A stretch of 64,000 nucleotides of DNA, taken from NCBI GenBank assembly GCA_003427395.1, contig BFEA01000460.1, positions 555,812-619,811 on the forward strand, read 5' to 3'. Positions 42,400 through 55,259 of the stretch are shown here, in pieces (position 1 is the stretch's first letter; each line of letters begins with the position of its first letter). The notes beneath the pieces are model-generated. The model searched no databases, had not been told where the DNA came from, and saw only the letters and a program-made list of their open reading frames with translations. This stretch comes from Chara braunii (Eukaryota; Streptophyta; Charophyceae; Charales; Characeae). A program made the translations under genes and the position numbers.

Positions 42400-45300
42400 C
42401 TTAAAAAGAGAAAGTACGAGTAATTTTATGAGACCATAACTCTTTTACCCTTATCCTTTTTTTCCGAGTCATGATTCTTATGCCATGGTCCAGTCCACGA
42501 AAGAGTAGTGCCTATTCGGATATTAGTAGGTACATGAATTGGGCTTCTTGTGGCACCAGTTCCCCATGCATTAGTGGCACCTAAGGTGACCACTCAAAAT
42601 GGTACTAATTTTCAGTGTTTTCCCTGTATAAAGGTACAAGGGAAAACCTATTCCGATCCTATAATTGTCGTGCGTCCCACCCTCTAGGAAGTGGTATGGA
42701 ATACACTTTCTCATCGCCTGAGCGGGTCGGCTCCTTAAGCAATGAACCCCTGCCCCGAATTACCTCCTAAAATGAGAGAGCCCTCAGACTCAGAATTAGA
42801 TCGACTACCCTGTACCTCAACACAAACAAAATAACGTAGACAAATCATAAATGCAAAGGAGGAAGGAGTTATTGTCGAAACTCGTTAGGACGAGAAGTAG
42901 GTCGAAAGGGTCATTCCGAATAGAAAGGAAACCTCAGAGATAGCTAAATTCATTCACATTCCCCTTTCTTTATATTTCGCATTCCTTTTTTCGACTCTGG
43001 TTACTTTTCCCATCCATGGTTTGACTGTTTCTTTATCCGACAAGTGAAGACATCACAGAGAAAAGATAGAAGAAAACTTTCAACGTTTTCACCGTATCAA
43101 TCACTTAAACTTGAATTTATCTTCTAAGTACTTATTCCTTTTCACACACTTGCATGTAGAGCAAAGTCAACATTCAACGAGTTTAGGCACGAAAGCATCA
43201 TCCAAGTCAGACCCAAAGTCTCCCACAAGCGTGCCCTGTCACACTGTCCTTCTTTTCAGCTTTTCCCTGAGCACCCAAAAGAAAAAGAAAAGGGTCATAC
43301 AGCGTGAGGGTGCACACTCGTGTGAGGGATCCATGTCAATCCACTGACCTTGAGTAACGAAAGTCCGATTGCGACCTCGTACGAGTAAAATAAATCAGGT
43401 AATTACGAGTAAAAGAACTCAAGTAATCGGCTCGCCTTGTTGAAGAAACCATTGCTTTAGGTATAAAATCCGCAAGTTACTAGTCCCGGTCGACACCCGA
43501 CTCACTAGTTTTTTTTGCGGCAGTCCCAGACATGAAGGTTGTAAGTCTCACGAGTCCATCTTAGTTCCAGGCGTCCCACGTCTGTTCCAAATAAATCTAA
43601 GTGGTCCACGTTGGTACCAACAGGTACCGAGTGGTTCGTGGCGATGTCTACTAGTGTTAAGCGGTATCGGGCAGTCCCAAGTTCTTCTTTTTCACTTCCA
43701 AATGATGTCGTTTATCAAAACAGCCTCTCCTGGTTCTCAAAAAAAAAAAAAAAAAACTGACCATTTTCCCTTTGCCGGTATTGCCTGACTCACTCACGTG
43801 TCCCGACGGTCTCACTGGTCCCACCTGGACAATGTACGACGCCCCGCCTTCTGTTGACGTCGAGAAAAAAATAAATGTCACTTTCCCCACAGGTTGTCAC
43901 TCAAAAATGATAATTTCTGAGGTCGTCATCGACTACCAGCACTTCCCCTCAACCTAGTTTATCTTGACAGCCATGAATTTCGGCAGCATAACGCTGCCAA
44001 AATTATTGTCGTTGGTGCTAACAAAATTTCGGCAACACTTTCCCACAAAAGTGGGAAAACAACTTGCAACAAATTGGCTCAGCCTGCTGCCGCCTCCAAC
44101 AGCTTCGCCGCCCGCTGCTTACTACCATAAAATTTCGGCAGCACCTCTTCACGCAAGTGGAAAAACAGGTTACCGTAGATCTAGTATGCCGGTACCGCCG
44201 GTACCGCTGTCAACAACCTTGCCCTTGCTTACTCGCTGTCGTAAACTTTTGGTAGCATCTCCCCACAAAAGTGGGAAAAATGGCTGACCAAAATTAATAA
44301 AATTTGGAACCCAGACCCAAATTTCTCAGTTTCGCACCGTCGTAGTCCCGCAGCGTCCGTGGGTCAGTCCCGTAGGACGAGCACCAGCCAGAGGGGAGGG
44401 GAGCAGAGTGCTCCCTGCCTTGGCTATGGCTGCCCAACTCCTCTCCTCGCTCTCCTCTGCAGATCTTCAGCCTCCTTCCACGTTGCTTCAGGCAACACCT
44501 CCAACAACCAGCAACACTCAAGTGTGCTCGTCACACACTGGCAGCACGAGTGCTTTGTGTGGCGGTTGGGGTACATTTGCCTGTTTTATAGTGGTTGAGG
44601 AGGGATGGACATCACTCCATCCCCCAGGCAAAATAGCGGGCTCACAGTGAGCCCTTAATCTTGCTAAGATTCAGGGCTAACTGTAGCCGCACCACAGCCA
44701 CAACTTTAGTGCGGCCAGTTCCTTTAACTGCCCTCTTTTTCTTTTTCTTTTATTTTTCCTAGCTATCTTGGAATTCCACGAGGTATCTGGGCTTCCAAAA
44801 GTGTTTTTCTTTTATTTTTGTGATAAGGTGTTGGAGAGATACAACCCCTTTCAGTTTGATGTACCTGGAACTTTTTTCCAGGGCAGATACATCGGGGAAA
44901 AGGTTGTACTTGACCTTTTCCTCTGTGACCCCTCAATTTTCAGGCTCCCTCTAAAAAGGTGGGTCTGACAGTTACCTCTGGCAGCTTCTGCCAGACGTAG
45001 CACCATGTGAGGATAAGTGTCCTCAGAAGAAAAAAGGAGAAACAAACAAAAAGAAAGGAAAAATTAAAACTAAATTTAACTGCATGCGCCTGACCATTCT
45101 CTCGGCCAGGTTCATGCAGTTGCATGTAACAACCCCCTCCTTAATTTTCTTCGCCCTCCCCTAGAAACGAGGAGGGCAGTTGGCAGGTTGGGAGGAGTAA
45201 GACCTCCTCCTCCCAAGTCCCACGTCCCACGTCCCGTCTCTCTTTCCAACCTCTCCATCGTTCCTTCACTCGAGTAATGTCGGCCGTGAGATTCAAGATC

Positions 45301-45716
45301 TCGCGGCCACAGTAAGTTGTTCAAAAAACGAAGTGGGAGCACAAAGGCTCCCACATAGTCTAAACAGCCACGGAAAGAAAGGGGAAACAATAAACTAAAA
45401 AGTTAAAACTAAAAGCAATAAAAAGAACAAACTTACCTTACCTACCTTTCCACAGTTGAGCAGATTGCAGCACTTCGCCTCCCCTTTTTTTAAAGGTAGA
45501 TTTATTCGATTTTGCTCAGTTGTTAATGGAAATGGCGTGAGGTCGGTCGTATGTAAGTTTGGAGATCCCGCCGCCCTTCTCTCTTTCTATCTCTCACACA
45601 CACATACACAAACACACACACACACGCATACATAGTTGACAGTGTATACGTCCTGGTTCTGGGACAGATTTATTCAATGTTGCCCATCCCATAGGTTGTC
45701 GTGTAGGGTCAATTTG

Positions 45717-46075
45717 TAAGGGAGAAGTATTGCCCGTTCCCGTTCGTTTCCAACGAACGGGTACATCAAACAAATGAAGACGACGGGATTCTAAAAGAAA
45801 ATCTACAAAAAAAAAAAAACCAAATAAATCTGAAAAAAATCTAAGAATTAAAAAAATAATAATAATAAAATGGTTTGGCACCGTTGAAAATGACGTCTGC
45901 TTTCTTTCAGGGACTCTTAAGTCCCTTGTTACTTCTTTTTGCGTCATCTGGCGCTTTTTTTTTTTTTTTTTTTTTGAGAAAAAACACAAATCTCGTTGGC
46001 ATAAGCAAACGGCCACTGTTGCCATGCCTAGCTGGCGTCCCCTCCGATGTGTCGAACCCGAGTTCGATCCCGTAC
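45717..46075. mobile_element. Insertion of about 0.36 kb in LTR copy B, candidate SINE
   Basis: Copy A reads straight through (near 20,965-20,975) where copy B has this extra block. It holds an ACGAACGGG/CCCGTTCGT-type inverted repeat near 45,740-45,765, A-rich and T-rich tracts, and a B-box-like GAGTTCGATCCC at its right end with an A-box-like GGCATAAGCAAACGG about 75 bases before. GTA flanks both sides. A short interspersed element is possible; loss from copy A is the alternative. Confidence 0.4.
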
Positions 46076-46224
46076 AGGGAATCGAAAAAAAAAACACTAG
46101 TAATTTCTTGATTTGTGTGTGTCATCCTTCACGAAGGGACCATATTCTATCCGCGTGGCCGTTTTCGGCTATGAGATCTGATGATCTCGCGGCTGAAAAT
46201 AACCGTGCTTCATGGCTATATGGT

Positions 46225-46586
46225 GGGCAGCTCCAAAGAGGAGCTAGCCCAGGTAGTGTCTCGTAAGGCTCGATCCCAGCGTCTGCTTGGTAAAAGTCAA
46301 ATGAAATACCTACCAGGCTAGCTCCTATTCACGAAAGCTATAGTTATCGCCCTTCTATTTGAAGGGCTGCAGCCTAGTAGATCGCTTGATCCAGGCCTAT
46401 ATGATGGGCAACTCCAAATAGGAGCTAGCTCAAGCAGGACATCATTGGGCTTGATCCCAGTATCTGTTAGGTGAAAGTTTAATGTGGTACCTACTAGGCT
46501 AGCTCCTATTCACGGAAGCTATACCTATCGCACTTCTATTTGAAGGGCTGCAGCCCAGTAGGCCGCCCATTTTCCTGTGTAAGCAG
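46225..46586. repeat. Two tandem 181-bp inverted-repeat units (LTR copy B)
   Basis: Counterparts of 21,119-21,468, starting at 46,225 and 46,406, with the GGAGCTAGC...GGCTAGCTCC arms kept in both. Confidence 0.62.
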
Positions 46587-47639
46587 GCGCAGTCCCACCT
46601 TTTCATCCAAAGGCAGGCCGCCCCGCCATCTTGCCGGTTGGGCTCGGTCTCGTTAGGACCGACAATCCCCCTTTAATCATAGGTTTGCCCTCGGCTACTT
46701 AACAGTTCATTTTTTTTTTAGAAAATACACGGCACTCTAACCGTGTTAGCCATTCTCACCGTCGTCGTACCCCTGGCGCAGCTATATTTTTTGTCTTTGT
46801 AGTCTTGAATCGCGCGGCTTAACAACTGCGCGACCCGATTTTATTCAAAATAATATTTTATTTTAACATTTTCACAGTCGTCTTCCTACCTGGCCTTATT
46901 TTCAAGGTAAGAATATCCAGTTACACCGTTTACCCTTGTCATTATGTCTGTCCGCAGATAGATGGCGGTATAAATAAGATTTAATCTATGTAGCATTGTG
47001 TTCGGGTTTGGTAACAAAACACGAACGTTAGGGATCGAACGTGAACGGGCGTCGAAACTCTCTGAACGCGAATATAAAAATATTAAAAGAACATTTTCCA
47101 AAACATCTAAAAAAACTATATGTGATGTAAAATAATAGTACAAACAATTTTTGCCTTGGAAGTATGCTCAAATTCGTAACCAAACTCGAGTTAAAAATCA
47201 AGAACCAAACAAATATATATATTATTGTTTTTTTTTTTTTTTTTAATATGTTTGACCGAACACTTTCTGGTGGCGCTATGCCGAACACCCGAACATGCTC
47301 GGACATTGAAAAAAACTCCGAGCATGTCCGGTGTGCTACACAAGATTTATTCAATCACGAACAAGCCGGAATATCTTTCAGCAGCGTTTTCATTTCATCA
47401 TACCAAATATTTTCAAAGTAAAACTTACTTCAAAATTCAGACATCATCCAATATTGAAAATACAAGGCAGATACCCTTGTTAGGGTTTCTGTCCCGACAG
47501 AGTCCACTGCCCATATAATACCTGTTCAGTCGGAGGAGGTCCCATTGGTGTTACTTTGCTCCCTAACTCTTGTGCAGTGATGGCCACATGCCCTCATCTG
47601 TGCCTTTGTTAATTTGCGAGGTTCATGTTCGTCCTTCAC

Positions 47640-50134
47640 CTAAACCATCTTCTTGCCATTACCTCCTTTCTGAACACTAGTTCGCCTTTCCGTGGTTTTC
47701 GAGAGAAGGAGTGACTCACGATCATCATCACCTATCTCTCGTTCAACCTGACCAGCCGGTTCCACTGATGTACCTCCCAAAACCTTTCGTTTGCCTTTTT
47801 TGGCCTCTTCCACTCGTGGCATCCTTTCTTCGAATATCCTCATTTTCTTTTATATGCCACTTAATTCTCCTTGTGTTGACGCAACCCCGACTAGTTGCAC
47901 ATGGCTTTTACAAAATTGACCCTCCATTCCATTTTTTGAAAATCTTAATTTCAAGGAATTTTTCAGCTCGCCATTGTTTCACGACTTCAATATAAGGGTG
48001 TATACTTCCTCACTTAACTCCTCACCGACAAATAATGACAACATACTCCACATTGCTTTCTTGTCCCACATCTTTGTGTGACCAAAGCTATGATAGTCAT
48101 GCAGGAAGTCGAACGAGTTTCTTCCTCGAAACAACAGGGCCCGAAGGTCTGGTGTCATTGAGCCATGTACCGCTCCGTGCAACAACACTTTAGTGAGGTA
48201 CGGGTTCCTCAAGAGAAGGATTTTAGCAAAACCACTTCCTCCAACCATGATATGGATGCCGGCTTGACATACATGACAAGCAATGAAACATCATACTGTA
48301 GCCTAGAGGGTTCAAATTACGTAAGGGCAAATATTGTTATCAACACTCAATTCATACTAGTCATTTTATTGCTTATACAACAAGGCCTTAAACTTTAGTT
48401 ACCCTTGCTCTAGTTTTAAAGGGTACTATAAGCAATATACAACCTATATATACAAAACTTTAAAACAAGATCAGGCTATAGGTAGACAGTAGAAGTATTT
48501 GCAACTGCCTTTAGTCACCGTACTCGCACTAAATAGTAAGATGGTCATAGACGAGTCTCTAAAAGTTTTATGACCAAATAAGGGGCATATTTGATAAATA
48601 TGGGGACACCCTCTATCAACACACTGTTGCCCAAACCTCGTCTCATTTTTCAATACTTTTGTTTGGATCATGGAAACTTGTAGAAGCGTCAACAACATTA
48701 AGCATATTCTGAATTTCTTGGCTAAGGGGTAGAAACCTTAGGTCTAAGTACAACCCGTATATCATTTCGCATGTGTAGCGCGCATAACCTCATCTTTTCT
48801 CCATGGGAGTGGCTTTTGCTACTGACTCTATCCTTGTCCACCCTCCGAGATAAGAGAATTGGGCAAGACAGTGCGTAAGGGGATTGGAAGGAATATAATT
48901 TTATTTTTTCACTTGACCTTTATATGAATAAATATATGCTCCTCTCATTACTGGAATATTTATCTTGCCCACTTTATTAAAGTTACCTCAACTATCCTTA
49001 AAGGCCTTACGAGCAAGCTCTTGCGCCCAAATTTTTCATCTCAATTTCATGCATGACCCAAAATGACGAGGCCTAAAGTGTTACTCTCACAATCGCACTG
49101 TCCCCATCATCATCGAAGTCAGACTCGACCCAAAGGAAGGTACCCTCGCCAATTGATATGCCCTACCAGGAAAATATATATTGTCCTTCCTTGATTCTTC
49201 TTGGCAAAGACATCTTGAGCTCATTCTCCCTTTCATATTGGAATTTTCCTCAGCATACATCATTTTGACTTGTCTTTGCTTTGTTTAGGTTTTGCCCACC
49301 ATAGACAAATGTGCAGCATATGTTTTTCATTACTATGCTGACAACCTCCTTCTTCAACCCCTGCTCTCGAAGTTTTAACTTCATTTTATCTTTTTACTGA
49401 CATCTGTCTATTCCAATGTTTACAACCATAGTAAAATGGTAATATACCGTCATAGTTATGCGCTTGCAAATATCAAAATTTTATAATAATCATTACCCAT
49501 GAAAATGATGTACTACTTTAGTAATTGACATCATTAATAATGATAGTAAATAGGTATTTTGTAAGTAAAAAACTAACCAGAATTATATATACTCATCATG
49601 ATGACAAAAGAATTTATACCAACAGTTGGTACAAATGATGGATACGCCATGGTCAAAATAAAGTTTGTCAATAATAAGCACTCTCAGACACCATAATAAT
49701 AAGAATACGATATTCTACTCTCTAACTTTGACAAAAGTATATTGTATCGAGGGCAATTTAATCCTTTTCAAATTGGATGACATCTTAAATCTGTGAACAC
49801 CACTCGAGAATCAAGCCTCATTGTTTTTCCCTCCAATTTCAACATTTGTTCCTTGTAGACCCTTGACCACAAAGTAGACAGCCTCACCGTACATGCTTCG
49901 AGATGCGTTGTCCCTTTCCATGCAGATGAACCCACTTGACACAAAAACAGTTGGGAATTCACCCCTACCGCTTTGCGGCGTGTAGTAGTTGTTTCCCTCA
50001 TGGGCCATGGTTTGACAAGGCTCAACCAGTTTCCTTCTATTCAGTAGTAATGTAGTCATTTTACCATAAAGGATTAGGTGACAACAGCCCACTATGGATG
50101 AGGAACATAGTTTCGGCGTGAGTCTCAGTACCAC
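47640..50134 (-). pseudogene. Cargo ORF 1 relic in LTR copy B
   Basis: Same pieces as 22,440-24,853. The start is at 50,134 (MVLRLTPKLCSSSIVGC), then GEAVYFVVKGLQGTNVEI, an AT-rich intron-like gap, GGQNLNKAKTSQND and FDDDGDSAIVRVTL. An open 89-residue piece (48,248-47,979) has HTKMWDKKAMWSMLSLFV. The basic, charged tail is at 47,843-47,640 (KKGKRKVLGGTSVEPAG). It is on the same strand as gag and pol. Several stops are present. Unknown family. Confidence 0.45.
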
Positions 50135-50625
50135 TCACAAGACAAGATTATAAAATTTTCAAAATCATATCTCAGGGGAACGATAACATATAATTGCAAC
50201 TTTCTTTGGGGTAAACATTCACGCATTGACCACTTCTATGAGAAAATACTTGTATCCCAATGAGTCAGTTACTTCATTCACCTCCGAATCTGTATCGAAC
50301 GTGGGTTCTGTGTAACATCTGTACCCTTCTTTTTTTTAAGAAGAAATCAAACGCATAGGCTTAATTGAAAGATCATAAGTGGATAATTAGACTTAAGTAG
50401 CTCTTACGAATTATTACAAACGTATAATCTGAAATGGGTAACTCGGATAAGTAACCCTTAAATATTCATGAAAAGAATAATCATTAAATAGAATAACATT
50501 AAGTGTATAGCCTTACATAAATTAAATAGAATAACATTAAGTATATAACCTTACATAAATAAACATTATTCAGACTTACTTAAATAAGATTAGGAATAAA
50601 TGAATGAGTTCAAACAAATAACTCA

Positions 50626-51911
50626 AAAGAACAGCCCCCAGAAAAAAATAGTCTCAAAACCTTAGTTCAACTCCATAGATTCAAGTAGATGGTCTCAACT
50701 TGGAAAGGTTCAAGCGAAGGTCTAACATCATTCGCACCTCATCACCCTATCAAAGATAATTAAAATGGTCAAAGTGTTAGTCTCTTCGCTACTACATCGA
50801 CTTCATTTAAAATCAAAAATCATTTTTGCACAGAAAACACCTTGCACATCTACTACTGTTTGTAGTTTTTTCTACTAAGGTCTTAACATGGTGTCCACTG
50901 CACTAGTCTATTACTTTGTACGCCTAGCTCCAATACGCCGGCTAGCGTGAGGCAGACCTCACTCTTTCATAGGTAAATAATTTAATCAACCAATTAGAAA
51001 CCAGATTCAAGGATCTCAGTCCATGCTCGAAAAATCGTCGGCCCTCTTAGCCTACCCCTCTTTAAAGTCTCAACAACCTTCAACATAATACTCAGGTAGA
51101 GGTTTTATAATTTTAAATCTTGGCAAGGGAAAGACTCTCTCTTACTCATCATCAACTATGTCTCAATGCAATACGTTCTATGATGTTGTCATGACAACTT
51201 CAACGACCCATGCGGTTGTAATAGGTACCCATAGGGTTGACCTCAAATTGCGAGCATGCTTAGCAGTGATAATGTCGCCTCACCCGTTCTTAGTCGTATC
51301 GGACATGCAAAACACATTCCAGCCACTTCAAATATCAAGGTCAAAAGGGTACCAACTCCAGTCACCATGATACGAACCAATGTACGTGAATACATAGTCG
51401 AAATACTCCTCATTCACAAACCACATGTACAACATTAGACAGGGTTAACTCATATATTCAAATGTTCCCCGATCCCTTAGAGACGACATATGGAAGGAAA
51501 CGTCAATGCCAATGGATTTTATTTTGGCTTTTAATATGACCACTCTTTGATACGAGCGTAGTCTAACACGGTCATAACAACTTAGGCCGCTTAGTGACTA
51601 TGCCGAGTATCACAGATTCTTGTTCGAGTATATGGGTGTGCATAATTGCACCAATATGGGCAACAACTTATATGAATGATATTCGCTACACATAATGACA
51701 TGACACCAGCATTCATACCATGAATGTCATGATATACACGCAGACCTACCACACACTCATCTTCACTCTTGCTTAATCAGATACCATCATCAATCAATCA
51801 CTCATATTTCATGATACCAATTTGATTAATAAAAAAAATTGTCGTACTGCCTAGATCATCAGTCTGCCTCGAACCTGGGTTCGTTCACTAAGGATCCCAG
51901 TAGGCAACCGA
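50626..51911. other. Internal remnant of a third LTR element, no gene recognised
   Basis: This lies between the outer edge of giant LTR copy B and the third primer site. By position it should be the leader or gag of a - strand element, but no gag motif is visible in either strand. Confidence 0.4.
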
Positions 51912-51931
51912 GATCCCTTGCAACGACGCTA
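51912..51931 (-). other. Primer binding site of the third element, tRNA-Asp type
   Basis: - strand TAGCGTCGTTGCAAGGGATC, four differences from the tRNA-Asp complement, two bases from an LTR end at 51,934 (TGTCAAGCACATCGG on +). The same arrangement as in the giant elements shows a related family. Confidence 0.6.
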
Positions 51932-51933
51932 CC

Positions 51934-54200
51934 TGTCAAGCACATCGGTTTCACAAGAGGACCCTCCCGACCCTGTCACGTAGGATTCCTGTAGGACTTT
52001 TATACGGTGGAGCTTTCGCCGTTGTGGCTGAGTGTGCAAGTCATACCTTTCACGAACCCCTATGACACGATAGGGTCATGCGAGGTACAACTTACCTCCG
52101 CCCAACAGGCTATCACCACCCTTGGACTGGCGTATCCCCACCGAGTTACTGAACCAAGTGTGAAAGCTACTCAGTTGCAATCGCAGAGGTGGCCCAACCG
52201 AAGGCGTTTCTGGTAAGTTATAGCGTACTGGGTAAAAGTGGTCGAACGCCTCCATCGAACCCGTACGCGAGCTGACGCATTGGGGGGTTGATATCCCAAG
52301 CGCAACTTAATGCGGGTCGACTATGATGTATGCTTCTTACCACACGTTACACCTTGTCAAAACAAAAACCAGCTCACACACACAAAACACTCCTAGTCTC
52401 TTTCTGAATCCAACCCACACACTTTATGAGACACGGATCGGTTAGGCATCGTGAGAGAGACTCGGGATAAATATCGCGCAGACGCACGCTTTCTCATATT
52501 GACTAGCCATGAATGAATACGCAAGCAGTTGCAATGATGGCGTACTATGTAGTACATTTAATTGTGTGGCCCTCAATGGTTTTGGGGGTCACTTTGGACA
52601 CTCAAGTGTCGGCTGACACGCTCCTTGAGGGACTAATCTATCGACGCTAGACAACCGATGGTTGAGAGTCCTACCCTCTTTTGCACCCTACGAGAATGAG
52701 TGGTAGGCGGACCTCAACCCTTTGTACCAACTGAATACCCCTAATAATGAAAGTGGGGTTCCGTCATTGGAGGCCTCGAAACAGGTCAAGGGTTTTGGCC
52801 ATGGTAGTTGCTACGAACTTTAACATTCTGCTATAGAAACTTTAAAAAGCAAGGGATGGAGAAAAAACGATCCTTCATTTTTCTCTCAATACAAATATAT
52901 TTAACCAATACACGCGGTCACATTAGACCACTCGGACATACCACATATAAACAAAGAGGGTTACATAAAAAATATGTGGTGAACACTCTCACAATCGTAG
53001 TGCGACTTCCTACAATAATATACTTATGATCGCAGACAAAGTGAAATATGGGCTCCCACTCTCAAAACATACCTGCAATCACATCACGAATTCAACATCT
53101 GCAACCCACACACTACACGAGGTTAACTTCAACCACTCTCTGCACCCATACCCCTTTCCTTAGCCACAAAAACCCCAACTTTTTTTCTACCTTCCACAAT
53201 AAAATACTTAGTACCTTATGGCCGTTCAATAAAAGTCCAGGTAAAAACTCAAAGAAACAATTGAGACAACAGCGGGTAAAGCCTTCAGGTTGAGTGGCAA
53301 AAATGAGTTAGAGTTGAGTCGTAAGCCAACGAATCGGTAACCGACCTGTTATCAAAAGGTAATAGGAGACGATCCTCGTAGAATCAGACGAAATATAGTC
53401 AGAGCTTGAATCGAAATGGTCGGAAAACAACATGTAACACAGCATATGTCAATTCCCAAAACTAAACCATAAGTGTATGGAGAACAAACCCCCGTATCAC
53501 ATCTGATTTAATTTTCTATCAAGACTAAATATGAGTTTGCCACTAGGGCAGCATTTCCTCTATACAGGGTGGATTGCAAAAATATTTTCTATCAAAATAT
53601 GATCTAACTCCTTACAACTAGGAAACTTTCGGCAACATTCCCTCTAGAGAAAGTATCTTTCTATAATTTATACTCATCTGAAGATGGAAACTGAAACGAT
53701 CCTCAACTCCAAAAAATAAAAAAAAATTATCTTCCTAAATTAGTAAAACTTTGAACAAAGTCTCCGTCAGAGAATTGAACTTTCCAGATTTATACTACAT
53801 CATGTATGAACTCGAAATAAAACGTAAGTTCTTATTAAGACAAAATTAAACAAATATTTTAGATTTATAAACATTTCGGCAGCACTCCCTCTAGAGAAGT
53901 GTCGTCCCAAAATTTTTACAAAACTAAATACCAAATCTGAAAATAATTTTAACTTCATAAAGTTAATTTTTGTGTAACTTTCCGAATTAGTAAAACTTTT
54001 GGTAGCACTTCTTCTAAAAAAAAAGGTTTTTCTTATTTCACTAAGTCATATGTAAAACTTGTTTTTCATATTTCACTACGTCAGATGTAAAACTTGAAAC
54101 TCGGAGAAAAGATGAACGTTGAAAAACCAAACTTAACGGACTCCTTGGTTTTATAAAATTTTGGGCAGCACTTCATTTAACGAAAACAACTTTCTAAAAT
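51934..54200 (-). repeat. LTR of a third, related element (right end uncertain)
   Basis: The end next to the primer site matches the giant LTRs (CTGTCAAGCACATCGG; TATCACCACC hairpin loop; CGTATCCCCACCGAGTTACTG). Further right it holds several copies of a TTTCGGCAGCA-type motif (53,540-54,190) like those in the giant LTRs. I cannot find its other boundary; it may reach 55.4 kb or beyond. No genes are seen. Confidence 0.5.
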
Positions 54201-54512
54201 TATATGGAGCTAAGTATAAAAAAATAAAGTTAAGCAAAAAATATTGAAATTGAACTAAGTAAAATTAACTTAACTCAGCAAATGCCAAAATTAAACTAAC
54301 TCATATGACTCCAGCATCGGGCAAGCATCTAAGCAACTACCCATCAAGGTTGACATTCAGAATAAGTAAACGCTCACACTCAACCACAAACAAGTCTATA
54401 CCACAATGCGTAAGTACTCTCACCAAAACCCAAAGTTGTTCCTTATAAGAAAGTTCATTAAATATTCATATGATTATTCATGTTACCCATCTTCCATATG
54501 GGATAGCGCTAA

Positions 54513-55255
54513 ACCATTCAGTTTAGAAACAATGCCTAGTATGCCTTCGATTATACACGAACAGGTTGCACAACTACTTTTCTCTTCCTTGCGCGCGTAA
54601 CCAGACCATTGAGCTTAAAAATCATGCCTAGTTGTCCTTAACTGTTTAAGTATTTAGGATGTAATAACTCTCTGGCTTGTCTCCAAAATATGGCAGGGTA
54701 CTGAGTCATTCAGCTTAGAAACAATGCTCAGCTTGCCAAATTTACTTTTAATTATACTCTTGATTTTTTTCTCTTAATATTCATATGGCTTAAGTTGAAC
54801 CATTCGGCTTGGAAACAATCTCCCATTGTCTGTTCATATGCAAACATAAATAGAATATCTCTCTCGTTTGTACTTAGTGAGTGGTTTCAAGCTAAATCAT
54901 TGGGCTTGGAAACAATGCTTAGCATTATGTCAAAATCCTTGCTCAGAATGAAACAAGAGATTGGACCATTCAACTTGAAAACAATGTCCAATATATCCCA
55001 AGTCACACGAAAGCATGAAGTTAGACCATTCGGTTTGGAAACAATGTTTACCTTCAGTCAGAAACCCCGGAAGAAATAGATAGACGAAGTCATTCAACTT
55101 AGAAATAATGCTTGATCTCGAAAATCAATCAGACAAGCCCTGTAAAAACAAATATGACAATCAGGCCCTTCATCTTAAAAACAATCTTTGATCCTTTAAA
55201 AAACAGATTATAAACATAGCACTGGGTCATTTCGCTTAGAAACAGTGCTCAACCT
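54513..55255. repeat. Irregular array of ten copies of a CATTCNGCTT-type motif
   Basis: A core like CATTCGGCTTGGAAACAATG recurs at about 54,515, 54,605, 54,705, 54,799, 54,896, 54,965, 55,025, 55,090, 55,165 and 55,227. Spacing is 90-100 bases at first and 60-75 later. The spacers share little, so it is the 26-base core that is kept. CATT and AATG at the ends can pair. Confidence 0.7.
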
Positions 55256-55259
55256 TTCA

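Larger units (their letters stand above)
39436..50625 (-). repeat. Giant LTR-like repeat, copy B (11.2 kb)
   Basis: Partner of 14,813-25,352, with the same TGAGTT...CGACA ends on the - strand. It is longer because of TA microsatellite growth near 39,970-40,185, an extra block at about 45,717-46,075, and sequence at 47,535-47,690 and 47,775-47,850 that copy A has lost. It carries the inverted block at 40,386-41,105. Its right edge joins unrelated sequence at 50,626. Confidence 0.62.
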
